From: an uncultured Christensenellaceae bacterium
Lineage (GTDB): Bacteria; Bacillota; Clostridia; Christensenellales; Borkfalkiaceae
Length of the DNA: 64,000 bases
Reading direction: 5' to 3'
Assembly: GCA_910588615.1 (NCBI GenBank)
Contig: CAJUOI010000001.1
Coordinates: forward strand, 90,318-154,317
The translations under genes and the position numbers were made by a program. Positions 16,906 to 24,600 of the stretch are shown here, one piece after another (positions within the stretch are counted from its first letter, which is position 1; every line of letters starts with the position of its first letter). Below the pieces are notes generated by a model. It was not told the origin of the DNA. It saw only the letters and a list, made by a program, of their open reading frames with translations, and made no database searches.

Positions 16906-17198
16906 AAGAACATATAAATTCCGCGGAATCCGAGGAAAAAACAATAGATATTCAGTACCGTCAGTACGGGCAGAAAAATCATTAGAAGCAGGTTGCTCAG
17001 CCTGTATTTCAAGGCGAACATCGTGGCGTAAATGGTGCCCGCTCCGCCGAGGAGCGCGGCAAGGATCAGCTTTCCGTCCGTTTTGCGGGCGGTCGGATCG
17101 CCCGATTCCCATTCTTCGAACTGCCGTTTTACGATGAGAAAGGAACAGAAATTGACGGACAGAATATATACCGATAGCAGAACGTACCAAAATATCAT
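16902..17198 (-). CDS. Small membrane protein, possibly DUF1294 family
   Basis: A 98-residue protein from ATG 17198 with three hydrophobic segments (IFWYVLLSVYILSVNFCSFLI, then ILAALLGGAGTIYATMFAL, then LLMIFLPVLTVLNIYCFFL, each about one helix). The LLGGxxGxxYxMxxLKYR pattern resembles DUF1294. A GTG at 17246 would extend it by 16 residues but would overlap the divergent serine dehydratase start. No clear ribosome-binding site is visible for either start. It converges with the HAD gene, sharing the last four bases. Confidence 0.6.
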   Translation of the reverse strand: MIFWYVLLSVYILSVNFCSFLIVKRQFEEWESGDPTARKTDGKLILAALLGGAGTIYATMFALKYRLSNLLLMIFLPVLTVLNIYCFFLGFRGIYMFF

Positions 17199-17236
17199 AA
17201 TGCAAGTATGCGCAAATTTAAGAGAAGTATATCGCG

Positions 17237-18436
17237 ATGGAATCACTGAAAGAGGTTTATAAAATCGGAAGAGGACCTTCGAGTTCGCATTCGATGGGGC
17301 CCGAATGGGCTGCGCGCGATTTTTTGAAGCGGTTTCCCCAAGCGGAAAAATTCCGCGTCGAGCTGTACGGCTCGCTTGCCCTGACGGGAAAGGGACATCT
17401 GACGGACGAGGCAGTTTTGTCCGCGCTCCGCGGGCGGGATGCGGAGGTCGTTTTCGATCCCAAGAAAAAGGGGCTCGCGCACCCTAACGCCATGTGTTTT
17501 TTCGCATACGGGAAGGAGGGCTTGCTCGGCAGCGTCAACTATCTTTCCGTCGGAGGCGGCACCGTGCTCGCCGAGGGCGAGGAGCGCGTCGTTCAGAACG
17601 TGTATCCTTTCCGCAATTTCGGCGAATGGCGGGAGTACTGCGACATTGAGGGCGTTTCTCTTGCGGAGGCGGTGTACCGCTTCGAGGGAGACGGAATTAA
17701 AGTTTACTTAAAAAAAGTGCTCGACGCCATGTTTGCGGCAATCGGGCGGGGTTTAAATACGGAGGGTGTGCTTCCCGGAGACTTAAAGGTGTTGCGCAAG
17801 GCGAAAATGCTTTCCGAATCGACGGCGGGGGAATCGCCCGAAATGCGCGAAAAGCGCGTCATATCCAGCTACGCGTTTGCGACGGCGGAGGAGAACGCGG
17901 GCGGCGGAGTCATCGTAACCGCGCCTACCTGCGGCGCAAGCGGCGTGCTTCCCGCTGTACTCAGATATATTTTCGAGCGGGAGACCCTTTCGGAGGAGCG
18001 GCTCCTCGACGGGCTCGCCGTTGCGGGAATGGTGGGCAACGTTGTCCGCACGAACGCGTCGGTCAGCGGTGCGGAGGCGGGCTGTCAGGCGGAAATCGGT
18101 ACGGCGACCGCCATGGCTGCGGCGGCAGTCTGCTCGATGATGGGCGCAAACAGCGAAGAGACGGAGTACGCCGCGGAGATCGCGCTTGAACACCAGCTCG
18201 GGCTCACCTGCGATCCCGTGCACGGCTACGTTCAGATTCCCTGTATCGAGCGCAACGCAGTTGCGGCGCTCCGCGCGCTCGACAGCGCGGGCATTGCGCG
18301 CGTGTTAAAGGGAACGCGCCGTATTTCCTTCGACCTTATCGTAAAAACCATGTACGAAACGGGTAAAGACATCAACGCCCGTTACCGCGAAACAAGTAAA
18401 GGCGGATTGGCGGCGAATTTTAATAAAGTAAGTTAA
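17237..18436 (+). CDS. sdaA: L-serine ammonia-lyase, iron-sulfur dependent, single chain
   Basis: Deaminates L-serine to pyruvate and ammonia with a [4Fe-4S] cluster. The 399-residue single polypeptide joins the beta-like N-terminal domain (KIGRGPSSSHSMGPEWA; LYGSLALTGKGHLTD) to the alpha-like catalytic domain. The latter carries cluster cysteines in APTCGASGVLPAV, EAGCQAEIG and LTCDPVHGYVQIPCIERN. This is the one-chain type, as opposed to separate alpha and beta subunits. It stands alone between a divergent small gene and a hairpin. Confidence 0.92.
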   Translation: MESLKEVYKIGRGPSSSHSMGPEWAARDFLKRFPQAEKFRVELYGSLALTGKGHLTDEAVLSALRGRDAEVVFDPKKKGLAHPNAMCFFAYGKEGLLGSVNYLSVGGGTVLAEGEERVVQNVYPFRNFGEWREYCDIEGVSLAEAVYRFEGDGIKVYLKKVLDAMFAAIGRGLNTEGVLPGDLKVLRKAKMLSESTAGESPEMREKRVISSYAFATAEENAGGGVIVTAPTCGASGVLPAVLRYIFERETLSEERLLDGLAVAGMVGNVVRTNASVSGAEAGCQAEIGTATAMAAAAVCSMMGANSEETEYAAEIALEHQLGLTCDPVHGYVQIPCIERNAVAALRALDSAGIARVLKGTRRISFDLIVKTMYETGKDINARYRETSKGGLAANFNKVS

Positions 18437-18450
18437 ACGATGGAAAATAA

Positions 18451-18488
18451 ATATCCCGCTGACTTCGCTTGCGAAGTCAGCGGGATAT
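18451..18488. terminator. 18-bp hairpin after serine ammonia-lyase
   Basis: ATATCCCGCTGACTTCGC (18451-18468) and its exact reverse complement at 18471-18488 are separated by TT. No long T run follows, but position and strength fit termination from either side. Confidence 0.75.
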
Positions 18489-18671
18489 GATTTTGCGTGA
18501 GGCGATAAATGGAAATTCAACTTCTTCAATTACGAATTTAACCCGAAAATCAATCTTATAGAAATTTTTATTCCCTTTTTTCTTAAAACACCTCTAAATT
18601 ACTGTTTATCACGGCTTATCGAAATCAAACAAAAAAGCAAGGTATCCGTTCCATCCTTGCTTTTACGGGCG

Positions 18672-18929
18672 TTATTGATTCGGTTGGTTTTTACAATAGG
18701 GCTTCAATGCTTGCGAAAGCTGGTCGGGGCAGGAAGTGTTCTGTTTGCAACGGATTCCCGAGAGCAGGGGAACGACTTCGTCGGGCGTCTTTCCCTCGAC
18801 GAGGCGGGCGATTCCCTGTAAATTACCGCTGCATCCGCCGATGAATTTTACGTTGTGGATTTTGTTCTCTTCGTCTAAATCGAAAATAATTTGTTTGCTG
18901 CAAGTTCCTTTGGTTGAATACGTAATCAT
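18672..18929 (-). CDS. TSCPD domain protein (TIGR03905 type)
   Basis: An 85-residue small protein with the family signature TSCPDQL near residue 66, preceded by GGCSGNLQGIARLVEG and four other cysteines (KGTCSK, IRCKQ). This TSCPD domain is also found as the C-terminal tail of some ribonucleotide reductases. As a free-standing small protein it occurs in many Clostridia and its function is unknown. GAGGTAAAAC lies ahead of the ATG. It follows the DUF4364 gene by 16 bases on the same strand and probably shares its transcript. Confidence 0.85.
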   Translation of the reverse strand: MITYSTKGTCSKQIIFDLDEENKIHNVKFIGGCSGNLQGIARLVEGKTPDEVVPLLSGIRCKQNTSCPDQLSQALKPYCKNQPNQ

Positions 18930-18945
18930 TGTTTTACCTCTTAGT

Positions 18946-19473
18946 TTAGTCCATCAGCGTATCGTAGACGGCGCTGTACAGCTCGGAAGCCTTGTCCTCC
19001 CATTTTTTGAAGATGTTGTTCGCCGCTTTTTTGTCCGGCACGACGAATTTCAACTCCAGCATGGGTTCGGCGGCGGAAAGAATCTTTAAATACACGGTAT
19101 AAGATTGTCCGTCCTTGTTTTGGTAGTAGTCCGCTTTACATTCCTGCCGGATACGGAATTTCGAACTGTTCTTTTTTACTTCCCGCGAAATCTCTTCGCG
19201 CAGGCTGCGCGGGATATTGATGTAGAAGTTGGCGAGCGTTTCCCTTCCGTCCGTTGTGATGGAGTAGAGGGGGTCGTCGCTCGAAGGGATTTCGGCGATA
19301 AAGCCGTCTGAGAGCAGTTTGTGTATGAGTACCACGCAGTCCATGTAGTTCATCCAGTCGTTGGACGAGGTGCACATATCTACGAGGGTGCGTTCGGTAA
19401 GGGGACTTTCCATCTTATCGAAGACGAAGAGCAGTATTAATTTGTTGACGCTGGTTTCGCCTTTGATTTGCAT
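18946..19473 (-). CDS. DUF4364 family protein, winged-helix-like
   Basis: A 175-residue protein with the pattern of DUF4364: an N-terminal region LILLFVFDKMESPLTERTLV, then WMNYMDCVVLIHKLLSDGFI, then YSITTDGRETLANF. This reads like a winged helix, as in PadR or MarR regulators. It is followed by a basic segment (REEISREVKKNSSKFRIRQE) and a beta-rich C-terminus. DUF4364 proteins are conserved in Clostridia; a regulator role is inferred from the fold only. It precedes the TSCPD gene. Confidence 0.82.
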   Translation of the reverse strand: MQIKGETSVNKLILLFVFDKMESPLTERTLVDMCTSSNDWMNYMDCVVLIHKLLSDGFIAEIPSSDDPLYSITTDGRETLANFYINIPRSLREEISREVKKNSSKFRIRQECKADYYQNKDGQSYTVYLKILSAAEPMLELKFVVPDKKAANNIFKKWEDKASELYSAVYDTLMD

Positions 19474-19570
19474 GAATATCTCCGAAAGCGATTTTTGATA
19501 AACACAAACAAGTCGCTTAAATGATTAAGCGACCGTTCGTACTTTTCGCTTGAATTGTGGCAAATTTGAC

Positions 19571-19798
19571 TTACGCTTCGAATTTGGCAAGCTGCTGTAA
19601 CAAATCTGCGCAATCGTCGCTGTAAATCTCTACGGTCAAGGGCTTAGAGAGGTCGAGGCTGAAAATACCGAGGATAGACTTGGCGTCTACGACGTATTTA
19701 CCGCTCTTCAAAAGCACTTCGTATTCGCAGTTCTGCGTAATGGCAACGAAGTCTTTAACTCTCTGCGCCATTTCAAGGGAAATTTTCATGGATTTCAT
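19571..19798 (-). CDS. HPr-like protein without the phosphorylatable histidine
   Basis: A 75-residue HPr-fold protein. The regulatory serine segment is well kept: VDAKSILGIFSLDL, with Ser41 aligning to Ser46 of HPr. The active-site segment is not: where HPr has GLHARPA there is EMAQRVK, and Met10 takes the place of His15. It therefore cannot carry phosphate from PTS enzyme I. The state resembles Crh of Bacillus, which lacks His15 but is phosphorylated on Ser46 and serves CcpA. ATG 19798 is preceded by GGGAGG. A longer frame begins upstream of the promoter and was rejected. Confidence 0.82.
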   Translation of the reverse strand: MKSMKISLEMAQRVKDFVAITQNCEYEVLLKSGKYVVDAKSILGIFSLDLSKPLTVEIYSDDCADLLQQLAKFEA

Positions 19799-19832
19799 AG
19801 TGCGTTTCCTCCCATAACTGATGGTTTTCTCT

Positions 19833-19861
19833 ATTATACATAAAAAGTCCGATAAAATCAA
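19833..19861 (-). promoter_or_regulatory. Promoter of the HPr-like gene
   Basis: On the minus strand TTGATT (19861-19856) and TATAAT (19838-19833) are 17 bases apart, about 35 bases ahead of the start codon. Confidence 0.8.
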
Positions 19862-19880
19862 GATATTTCTCAAAATTTCT

Positions 19881-19908
19881 TTAACATTTTTTTATTTTGT
19901 GATATAAT
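19881..19908 (+). promoter_or_regulatory. Promoter of the 19950 gene
   Basis: TTAACA 19881-19886 and TATAAT 19903-19908, 16 bases apart, divergent from the HPr-like promoter. GGGAGG follows about ten bases before ATG 19950. Confidence 0.7.
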
Positions 19909-19949
19909 GGTTTGAAAGAGGAGTTCGAAACGGAAACGGGAGGAATACG

Positions 19950-20666
19950 ATGGCGACGAATTTTGAACAGTTGGAGTGTTTTTTTAACGCCTGCGACGCG
20001 TTCATGACGGAAAAATACATGGTTGCCGACGCAAAGATTGCGGAAATTTTAAAGGCGATTGCCCAAAGTCGGGCGCTTACCGACTTGTTTTCCGCCGTTA
20101 CGGAGCGCTTCGATTACCCCACGGCGAAAAAGGCGTATCTTCGCTTTCCCGCGCAAAAGGGTTCCGCGCACGGCGCGGCGTATCTGCCCAAGGACCGGGG
20201 TGAAATTCTGGCGTTTGTGTTCTGTATTCTGGTGGACGTAGATGCGGGACGCATCCGCTTCAACGATTTTCTGTTGCGGTATTTCTACGAGGACGGAAGC
20301 TATACGGCGAGCTTCGCGCTCTTTTCCGAGCGTATGCTCCGCCCGTTCCGCGACATCGTTCGGGAATGTTTTCCCGACGTGGACGCAAGGCGCAGTCGCC
20401 TCGAGGAGGCGAAGCGGGCACGGGACGAACGTTACGGCGCAATCAGCGACGGCGCCACCAGAGAACGCGTACGTCTTGCGGCAATCCCGCTTGCAACCGA
20501 GGACAGAGATGCGGGCGAGGCGATTTTGCTCGAACTTGCGTCGGCGGCGGATGAGCGGATCGCGTCCCGCGTAAGAGCGCTTACGCACGCTTACCGGTAC
20601 TTCTTAGCGGCTCTCTCGCTCGAAGGCGACCGAGAATTGATTGCGAACGGCGAGGCTGCGGAATGA
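19950..20666 (+). CDS. Conserved-looking hypothetical protein
   Basis: A 238-residue soluble protein I do not recognise. The N-terminal half is helical and hydrophobic-patterned (FEQLECFFNACDAFMTEKY; IAEILKAIAQSRALTDLF). The middle has YLPKDRGEILAFVFCILVDVDAGRI and FNDFLLRYFYED. The C-terminus is highly charged and helical (RSRLEEAKRARDERYGA and on). There is no signal peptide or membrane helix. It is translationally coupled (ATGA) to the following Nudix hydrolase, so both are made together. Confidence 0.7.
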   Translation: MATNFEQLECFFNACDAFMTEKYMVADAKIAEILKAIAQSRALTDLFSAVTERFDYPTAKKAYLRFPAQKGSAHGAAYLPKDRGEILAFVFCILVDVDAGRIRFNDFLLRYFYEDGSYTASFALFSERMLRPFRDIVRECFPDVDARRSRLEEAKRARDERYGAISDGATRERVRLAAIPLATEDRDAGEAILLELASAADERIASRVRALTHAYRYFLAALSLEGDRELIANGEAAE

Positions 20667-21181
20667 AATTTCACGAAGAAACGTTGAGTAAAAATTACGT
20701 TTACCGCGGAAAAATTTTAAATCTGCGCTGCGACGACGCGCGCCGTCCCGACGGAAAGCCCTGTAAACGCGAAATCGTTGAACACAGCGGCGGAGCGGCG
20801 GTGCTTGCCGAAACGGAGCGGGGGATTGCGCTCGTAAAGCAGTTCCGTTACGCATACGGCGAAGAGATTTATGAAATCCCTGCGGGAAAGCTGAATGCGG
20901 GGGAGGACCCCATGGAGGCCGCGCGGCGTGAATTGAAGGAGGAGACGGGGCTGGAAGCGGAAAAGCTGACCTTTTTGACCGTGCTGTATCCTTCCCCCGG
21001 ATATACCGACGAAAAGATTTATATTTACCGCGCGGAAACCGCGGTGTGCGGTGAAAGCAAGCTCGACGACGGGGAATTTCTCGACGTGGAATATTTTGAA
21101 AGGGAGCGCGTGGTCGAAATGATCAAGCGCGGGCAAATCAGAGATTCCAAGACGATCGCGGCAATTTTGTTTCCCGAATAA
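20663..21181 (+). CDS. nudF: Nudix hydrolase, ADP-ribose pyrophosphatase type
   Basis: Likely hydrolyses ADP-ribose to AMP and ribose-5-phosphate. The 172-residue protein has the Nudix box as PAGKLNAGEDPMEAARRELK plus EETG, at about residues 70-94, all catalytic glutamates present. VKQFRYAYGEEIYEIPAG just before it and YPSPGYTDEKI after it are typical of the ADP-ribose pyrophosphatase branch. ATG 20663 overlaps the previous stop. A terminator follows directly. Confidence 0.88.
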   Translation: MKFHEETLSKNYVYRGKILNLRCDDARRPDGKPCKREIVEHSGGAAVLAETERGIALVKQFRYAYGEEIYEIPAGKLNAGEDPMEAARRELKEETGLEAEKLTFLTVLYPSPGYTDEKIYIYRAETAVCGESKLDDGEFLDVEYFERERVVEMIKRGQIRDSKTIAAILFPE

Positions 21182-21184
21182 TAA

Positions 21185-21219
21185 AAAAACGCCCCGTGCG
21201 GAAAGCACGGGGCGTTTTT
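21185..21219. terminator. Rho-independent terminator, bidirectional
   Basis: AAAAACGCCCCGTGC and GCACGGGGCGTTTTT form a perfect stem around GGAAA. It lies between the Nudix gene (+) and a convergent small gene (-), with A and T tracts on both sides. Confidence 0.92.
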
Positions 21220-21225
21220 GGAAAA

Positions 21226-21432
21226 TCAGTTGCAGCCGCAGCCGTTGCCGCTTCTTCCGAAGAGCGAGCCGAGCGTGCCGTTCTTGCACATACAGTACGC
21301 GAGCGCAGCGAGTACGGGCCAGCCGCAACCCGAAAATACGCTCGAAGAGAACACGTTTCCGCACGTTCCCAAAATAAGCAGGATAATAAGAATCCAGAGA
21401 CAGCTGTTGTTGCCGTTCATGCAGCAATTCAT
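21226..21432 (-). CDS. Small cysteine-rich membrane protein
   Basis: A 68-residue protein with one hydrophobic helix (LWILIILLILGTCG), a second moderately hydrophobic one (WPVLAALAYCMCK), and eight cysteines, including NCC at the start and GCGCN at the end. GGAGGAAACCT stands ahead of the ATG, which argues for a real gene. Similar short Cys-rich peptides occur in many Clostridia genomes, often with the misleading name chorion-class high-cysteine protein. Function is unknown. It converges on the Nudix gene and shares its terminator. Confidence 0.65.
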   Translation of the reverse strand: MNCCMNGNNSCLWILIILLILGTCGNVFSSSVFSGCGWPVLAALAYCMCKNGTLGSLFGRSGNGCGCN

Positions 21433-21541
21433 AGGTTTCCTCCATCGCCGCAGGGTTATGTATCGTTTTTCTTACTGCGGTTTTATACTAAATATTATGC
21501 CTGCCGTGCGGAAAATGTTCCGCCCCGCGTCCCTCATTTAG

Positions 21542-21570
21542 TTGCCAAAATTATTGCAATTTGTTATAAT
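21542..21570 (+). promoter_or_regulatory. Promoter of the ECF S component-coaX unit
   Basis: TTGCCA 21542-21547, 17-base spacer, TATAAT 21565-21570. It implies a leader of roughly 110 bases before the first gene. Confidence 0.8.
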
Positions 21571-21576
21571 GGAGTC

Positions 21577-21678
21577 AGGTTTATACCGTTGGAAAGATAC
21601 GCTTGCGGTCTTATCCCTGCAAACGGCGTAAATCAATACATTTTTTACACGGATATCCCGAAGGGAATCCGATGGAGG
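21577..21678 (+). promoter_or_regulatory. Structured leader of the ECF S component gene
   Basis: The leader holds CCGTT (21588) and AACGG (21632) that could close an outer stem. A hairpin near 21653-21671 pairs GGAT and TCCC with GGGA and ATCC around GAA, right before the GGAGG ribosome-binding site. It does not match a riboswitch consensus I know (not TPP, FMN, THF or preQ1-I by eye). It may be a vitamin-responsive element or simple structure. Confidence 0.3.
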
Positions 21679-21688
21679 TCAATTGAAT

Positions 21689-22483
21689 ATGGAAAGGAAG
21701 AAATTCTTTTCGGCTAAGAACATCGCGTACTTCGCGGTACTTCTGGCGCTTGTCGTCGTGTTGCAGTGTTGCGGCGGATTTTTCAGGATCGGCGCAACGA
21801 GTTTAAGCTTCGTGCTTATTCCGATCGTTCTGGGCGGAATTTTGTTGGGTCCGCTTGCCGGAGGGGTTCTCGGGTTTGTGTTCGGGTTCGTTACGCTGAT
21901 GTACGGTTTCGGCGCCGACCCGTTTACGACCTATCTTTTAAACGATTCGCCCGTAATGACGGTGCTCATCTGCATCGTAAAGGGCACGGCGGCGGGAATC
22001 GTGCCTGCTTATCTTTATAAGCTGGTTGCAAAAAAGAACGTGCTTGCGGGTGTGTTCGTAGCGGCTGCCGCGGCGCCCGTCGTCAATACGGGATTATTTA
22101 TTGTCGGTTGCTTTATGATAAGCAAGACGATTGCAGCCGTTGCGGGCGAAGGGGTTTCCGTTGCGTATTTTCTGTTTATCGGTTGCGCGGGGTTCAACTT
22201 TCTTATCGAATTTGCTATCAATTTAGTGCTTTCTCCCGCCGTTCACCGCGTGGTGCTCGTCGTGGAAAAGCAAATCAATAAAAAGAAGTCGCAACAAGCG
22301 GAAAACGATGAATCGGCGTTCCGCGAGGTCGAGGGACGGGTGGAAGTCCTCGAAGAGGAGAAGGCGCTTCCCGAAAACGGAACGGAGGCGTTGTCGGAGC
22401 CTGATGAGCTACCGGCAATTGAAGGGGGGAATGCGCCCGAGGCGGCGGAAGTGCTACCGAAGGCGCAGGACAAAAAAGAATGA
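21689..22483 (+). CDS. ECF transporter S component, possibly for pantothenate
   Basis: A 264-residue membrane protein with about six helices (IAYFAVLLALVVVLQCC, FVLIPIVLGGILLGPLAGGV and others), the S-component fold that binds a vitamin and docks to a shared EcfAAT module. Two features stand out. The stop overlaps coaX by ATGA, suggesting that the ligand is pantothenate. A strongly acidic, glutamate- and proline-rich tail of about 70 residues (from about 195) is added after the last helix. GGAGG lies ten bases before ATG 21689; a TTG at 21683 is an alternative start. No EcfA or EcfT genes are in the window. Confidence 0.8.
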   Translation: MERKKFFSAKNIAYFAVLLALVVVLQCCGGFFRIGATSLSFVLIPIVLGGILLGPLAGGVLGFVFGFVTLMYGFGADPFTTYLLNDSPVMTVLICIVKGTAAGIVPAYLYKLVAKKNVLAGVFVAAAAAPVVNTGLFIVGCFMISKTIAAVAGEGVSVAYFLFIGCAGFNFLIEFAINLVLSPAVHRVVLVVEKQINKKKSQQAENDESAFREVEGRVEVLEEEKALPENGTEALSEPDELPAIEGGNAPEAAEVLPKAQDKKE

Positions 22484-23268
22484 TCATCTGTATCGACGTT
22501 GGAAATACGAATATCAAATACGCGGTGTTCGACGGAGAGGAGTTGAAATTTTCCTTTCGCGTCGCTACCGATTTAAAGCGCACGTCCGACGAGTACGGTT
22601 CGCAGCTTGCGGGAATGCTGTCGTATAACGGGATCGGCAGGGGGGACATTACGGGAGGAATATTTTCTTCCGTCGTTCCTTCGCTTGACTATACGCTGTC
22701 GCATATGCTGTCCGTCTATTTCGGCATACTGCCGCTTGAAATCGCTCCGGGGCTGAAAACAGGCTTAAAGATGCGGGCGGATAACGCGCGCGAAGTGGGT
22801 GCGGACAGAATCGTCAATAACGTTGCGGCGATCCGCGCGTACGGGCAGGGTAAGCCGATGATCGTCGTCGACTTCGGCACGGCGACGACGTTTAATATTC
22901 TCGATGCCGATTACAGTTTTATCGGCGGGGTTATCGCCCCGGGGATCAAGGGCTCGCTCGACAGTCTCGTCAGCGGCACGGCAAAGCTGCCGCGCGTGGA
23001 AATCGAAGCGCCCAAGAGCGTAATTGCGACAAATACCGTCACGAATATGCAAGCAGGGATAGTATTCGGGTTTGCGGGGCTCGTAGAATATATCGTCGGC
23101 AAAATCAAGAAAGAGCTGAAATGTAAAGACGTTATCACCATTGCAACGGGCGGATTTTCCGAAACGATCGCCAAAGAAACGAAATGTATCGACGTCATTG
23201 ACAAGATGTTGACGTTAAACGGATTAAAGTATCTGTACGATTTAAACAGCTCGGAGGAAATTAAATGA
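22480..23268 (+). CDS. coaX: Type III pantothenate kinase
   Basis: Phosphorylates pantothenate in the first step of coenzyme A synthesis; type III enzymes are insensitive to CoA feedback and need a monovalent cation. The 262-residue protein has the ASKHA-fold phosphate loop CIDVGNTNIKYAVFDG at the N-terminus. It also has MRADNAREVGADRIVN and IVVDFGTATTFNIL with the catalytic aspartate, followed by GGVIAPGIKGSLDSL. It overlaps the transporter gene before it and the homoserine dehydrogenase gene after it, so the three are one operon. Confidence 0.95.
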   Translation: MIICIDVGNTNIKYAVFDGEELKFSFRVATDLKRTSDEYGSQLAGMLSYNGIGRGDITGGIFSSVVPSLDYTLSHMLSVYFGILPLEIAPGLKTGLKMRADNAREVGADRIVNNVAAIRAYGQGKPMIVVDFGTATTFNILDADYSFIGGVIAPGIKGSLDSLVSGTAKLPRVEIEAPKSVIATNTVTNMQAGIVFGFAGLVEYIVGKIKKELKCKDVITIATGGFSETIAKETKCIDVIDKMLTLNGLKYLYDLNSSEEIK

Positions 23269-24542
23269 AAAAAGTCGGTGTTGCCATTCTCGGAATGGGG
23301 GTCGTCGGCGGCGGAACGTATCGTATTCTTACGGAAAACAAAGAGTTTTTTGCGCGGACGCAGGACGTTGAGATTACCGTAGTAAGCGTACTCGAAACGA
23401 ATGCGGAGCGCGCGAAGGCGGCAGGCGTTCCCGAGGAGGCGATCGCGTCGAATATCGCGGAAATCGTGGGAAATCCCGACGTCAATATCGTCGTGGAGTG
23501 TATCGGCGGGACAGGAGCGGCAAAGGATTTCGTGCTTGTGTCGCTGCAAGCAGGCAAACACGTCGTAACCTCCAATAAGGAGCTGTACTCCAAATACTCT
23601 TACGAATTGGAGCGCGCGGCGAAGCGTCAGCACGTCGGACTGTATTTTGAGGCAAGCTGCGTCGGCGGTGTTCCCGTCATCCGCACCTTGCTCGACGGAT
23701 TGCAGGCAAACCGCATTTCCTCCCTGATGGGAATTATCAACGGTACCACCAACTACATTTTGACGAAAATGACGGAAGAGGGGGCGAGCTACGAAGAGGC
23801 GTTAAAGGATGCAAAGCGTCTGGGCTACGCCGAAGCGGATCCCTCCGCCGACGTCGAGGGGTTTGACGCGGCGTATAAGCTCTCTATCTTATCCTCGCTT
23901 GCTTTTCATACCAAGGTGCCTTTCTCCAAGGTCGTGCGCGAGGGGATCACGAACGTTTCCGTCGAGGACGTGTCGGACGGGAAGGCGCTCGGCTACGTTT
24001 TGAAACTGCTTGCAATCGGAAAGCAGTCGGATGAAGGGATCGAGGTGCGCGTGCACCCTGCGTTCGTTCGGAAGGGGCACCCGCTCGCTTCCGTGTCCGA
24101 CGGGTTCAACGCTGTGTTCGTTACGGGCGACGCCGTGGGCGACGTGATGCTCTACGGCAGGGGCGCGGGCGCGCTTCCCACGGGCAGCGCAATCGTAAGC
24201 GACGTCATCTACGCCGCGACGCACGTCGATCATAAGTATTCCACCTTTAAAAACACCGAGAATGCGGATAAGAACGTTGCCTTTATCGAGGACTACAAGA
24301 GCGCGTACTATCTGCGCATTTCCGTAGACGACGAGTCTGGCACGCTTGCGAAAATCACCTCCGTGCTCGGAAAGAACCACGTATCTATCGTGGAAATGAT
24401 TCAGCGTGCGAAGGGTGAGGGCAAAGCGGAAATCGTTTTGATAACGCACGAAACGCACGAGTTCGCGGTAAGAAACGCCGTGGCGAAAATCAACGCGCTC
24501 GGCGTTGCGGAAATCAAAAGCGTGCTTCGTGTAGCGTCCTGA
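23265..24542 (+). CDS. hom: Homoserine dehydrogenase with ACT domain
   Basis: Reduces aspartate semialdehyde to homoserine, the branch point to threonine and methionine. The 425-residue protein begins with a Rossmann motif VAILGMGVVGGGTYRIL. It continues with CIGGTGAAKDFVLVSLQAGKH, SNKEL, the family signature around INGTTNYILTKM, and LGYAEADPSADVEGFDAAYK. The C-terminal 80 residues form an ACT domain (YLRISVDDESGTLAKITSVL), the site of feedback control by an amino acid, usually threonine. The start overlaps the coaX stop. A strong terminator follows within 20 bases. Confidence 0.95.
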   Translation: MKKVGVAILGMGVVGGGTYRILTENKEFFARTQDVEITVVSVLETNAERAKAAGVPEEAIASNIAEIVGNPDVNIVVECIGGTGAAKDFVLVSLQAGKHVVTSNKELYSKYSYELERAAKRQHVGLYFEASCVGGVPVIRTLLDGLQANRISSLMGIINGTTNYILTKMTEEGASYEEALKDAKRLGYAEADPSADVEGFDAAYKLSILSSLAFHTKVPFSKVVREGITNVSVEDVSDGKALGYVLKLLAIGKQSDEGIEVRVHPAFVRKGHPLASVSDGFNAVFVTGDAVGDVMLYGRGAGALPTGSAIVSDVIYAATHVDHKYSTFKNTENADKNVAFIEDYKSAYYLRISVDDESGTLAKITSVLGKNHVSIVEMIQRAKGEGKAEIVLITHETHEFAVRNAVAKINALGVAEIKSVLRVAS

Positions 24543-24560
24543 CAATTTGAAAGATAATAA

Positions 24561-24587
24561 AAAAAGCGGAGCTTGCTCCGCTTTTTT
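24561..24587 (+). terminator. Rho-independent terminator after hom
   Basis: AAAAAGCGGAGC and GCTCCGCTTTTTT form a perfect stem with a TT loop. The downstream GGAG ribosome-binding site of the next gene begins two bases after it. Confidence 0.88.
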
Positions 24588-24600
24588 CGGAGCAAAGAGC

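Noticed and set aside
24547..24600. N-terminal extension of the RimK-like protein
   Set aside because: It translates straight through the perfect terminator of hom; GTG 24601 with GGAG fits better.
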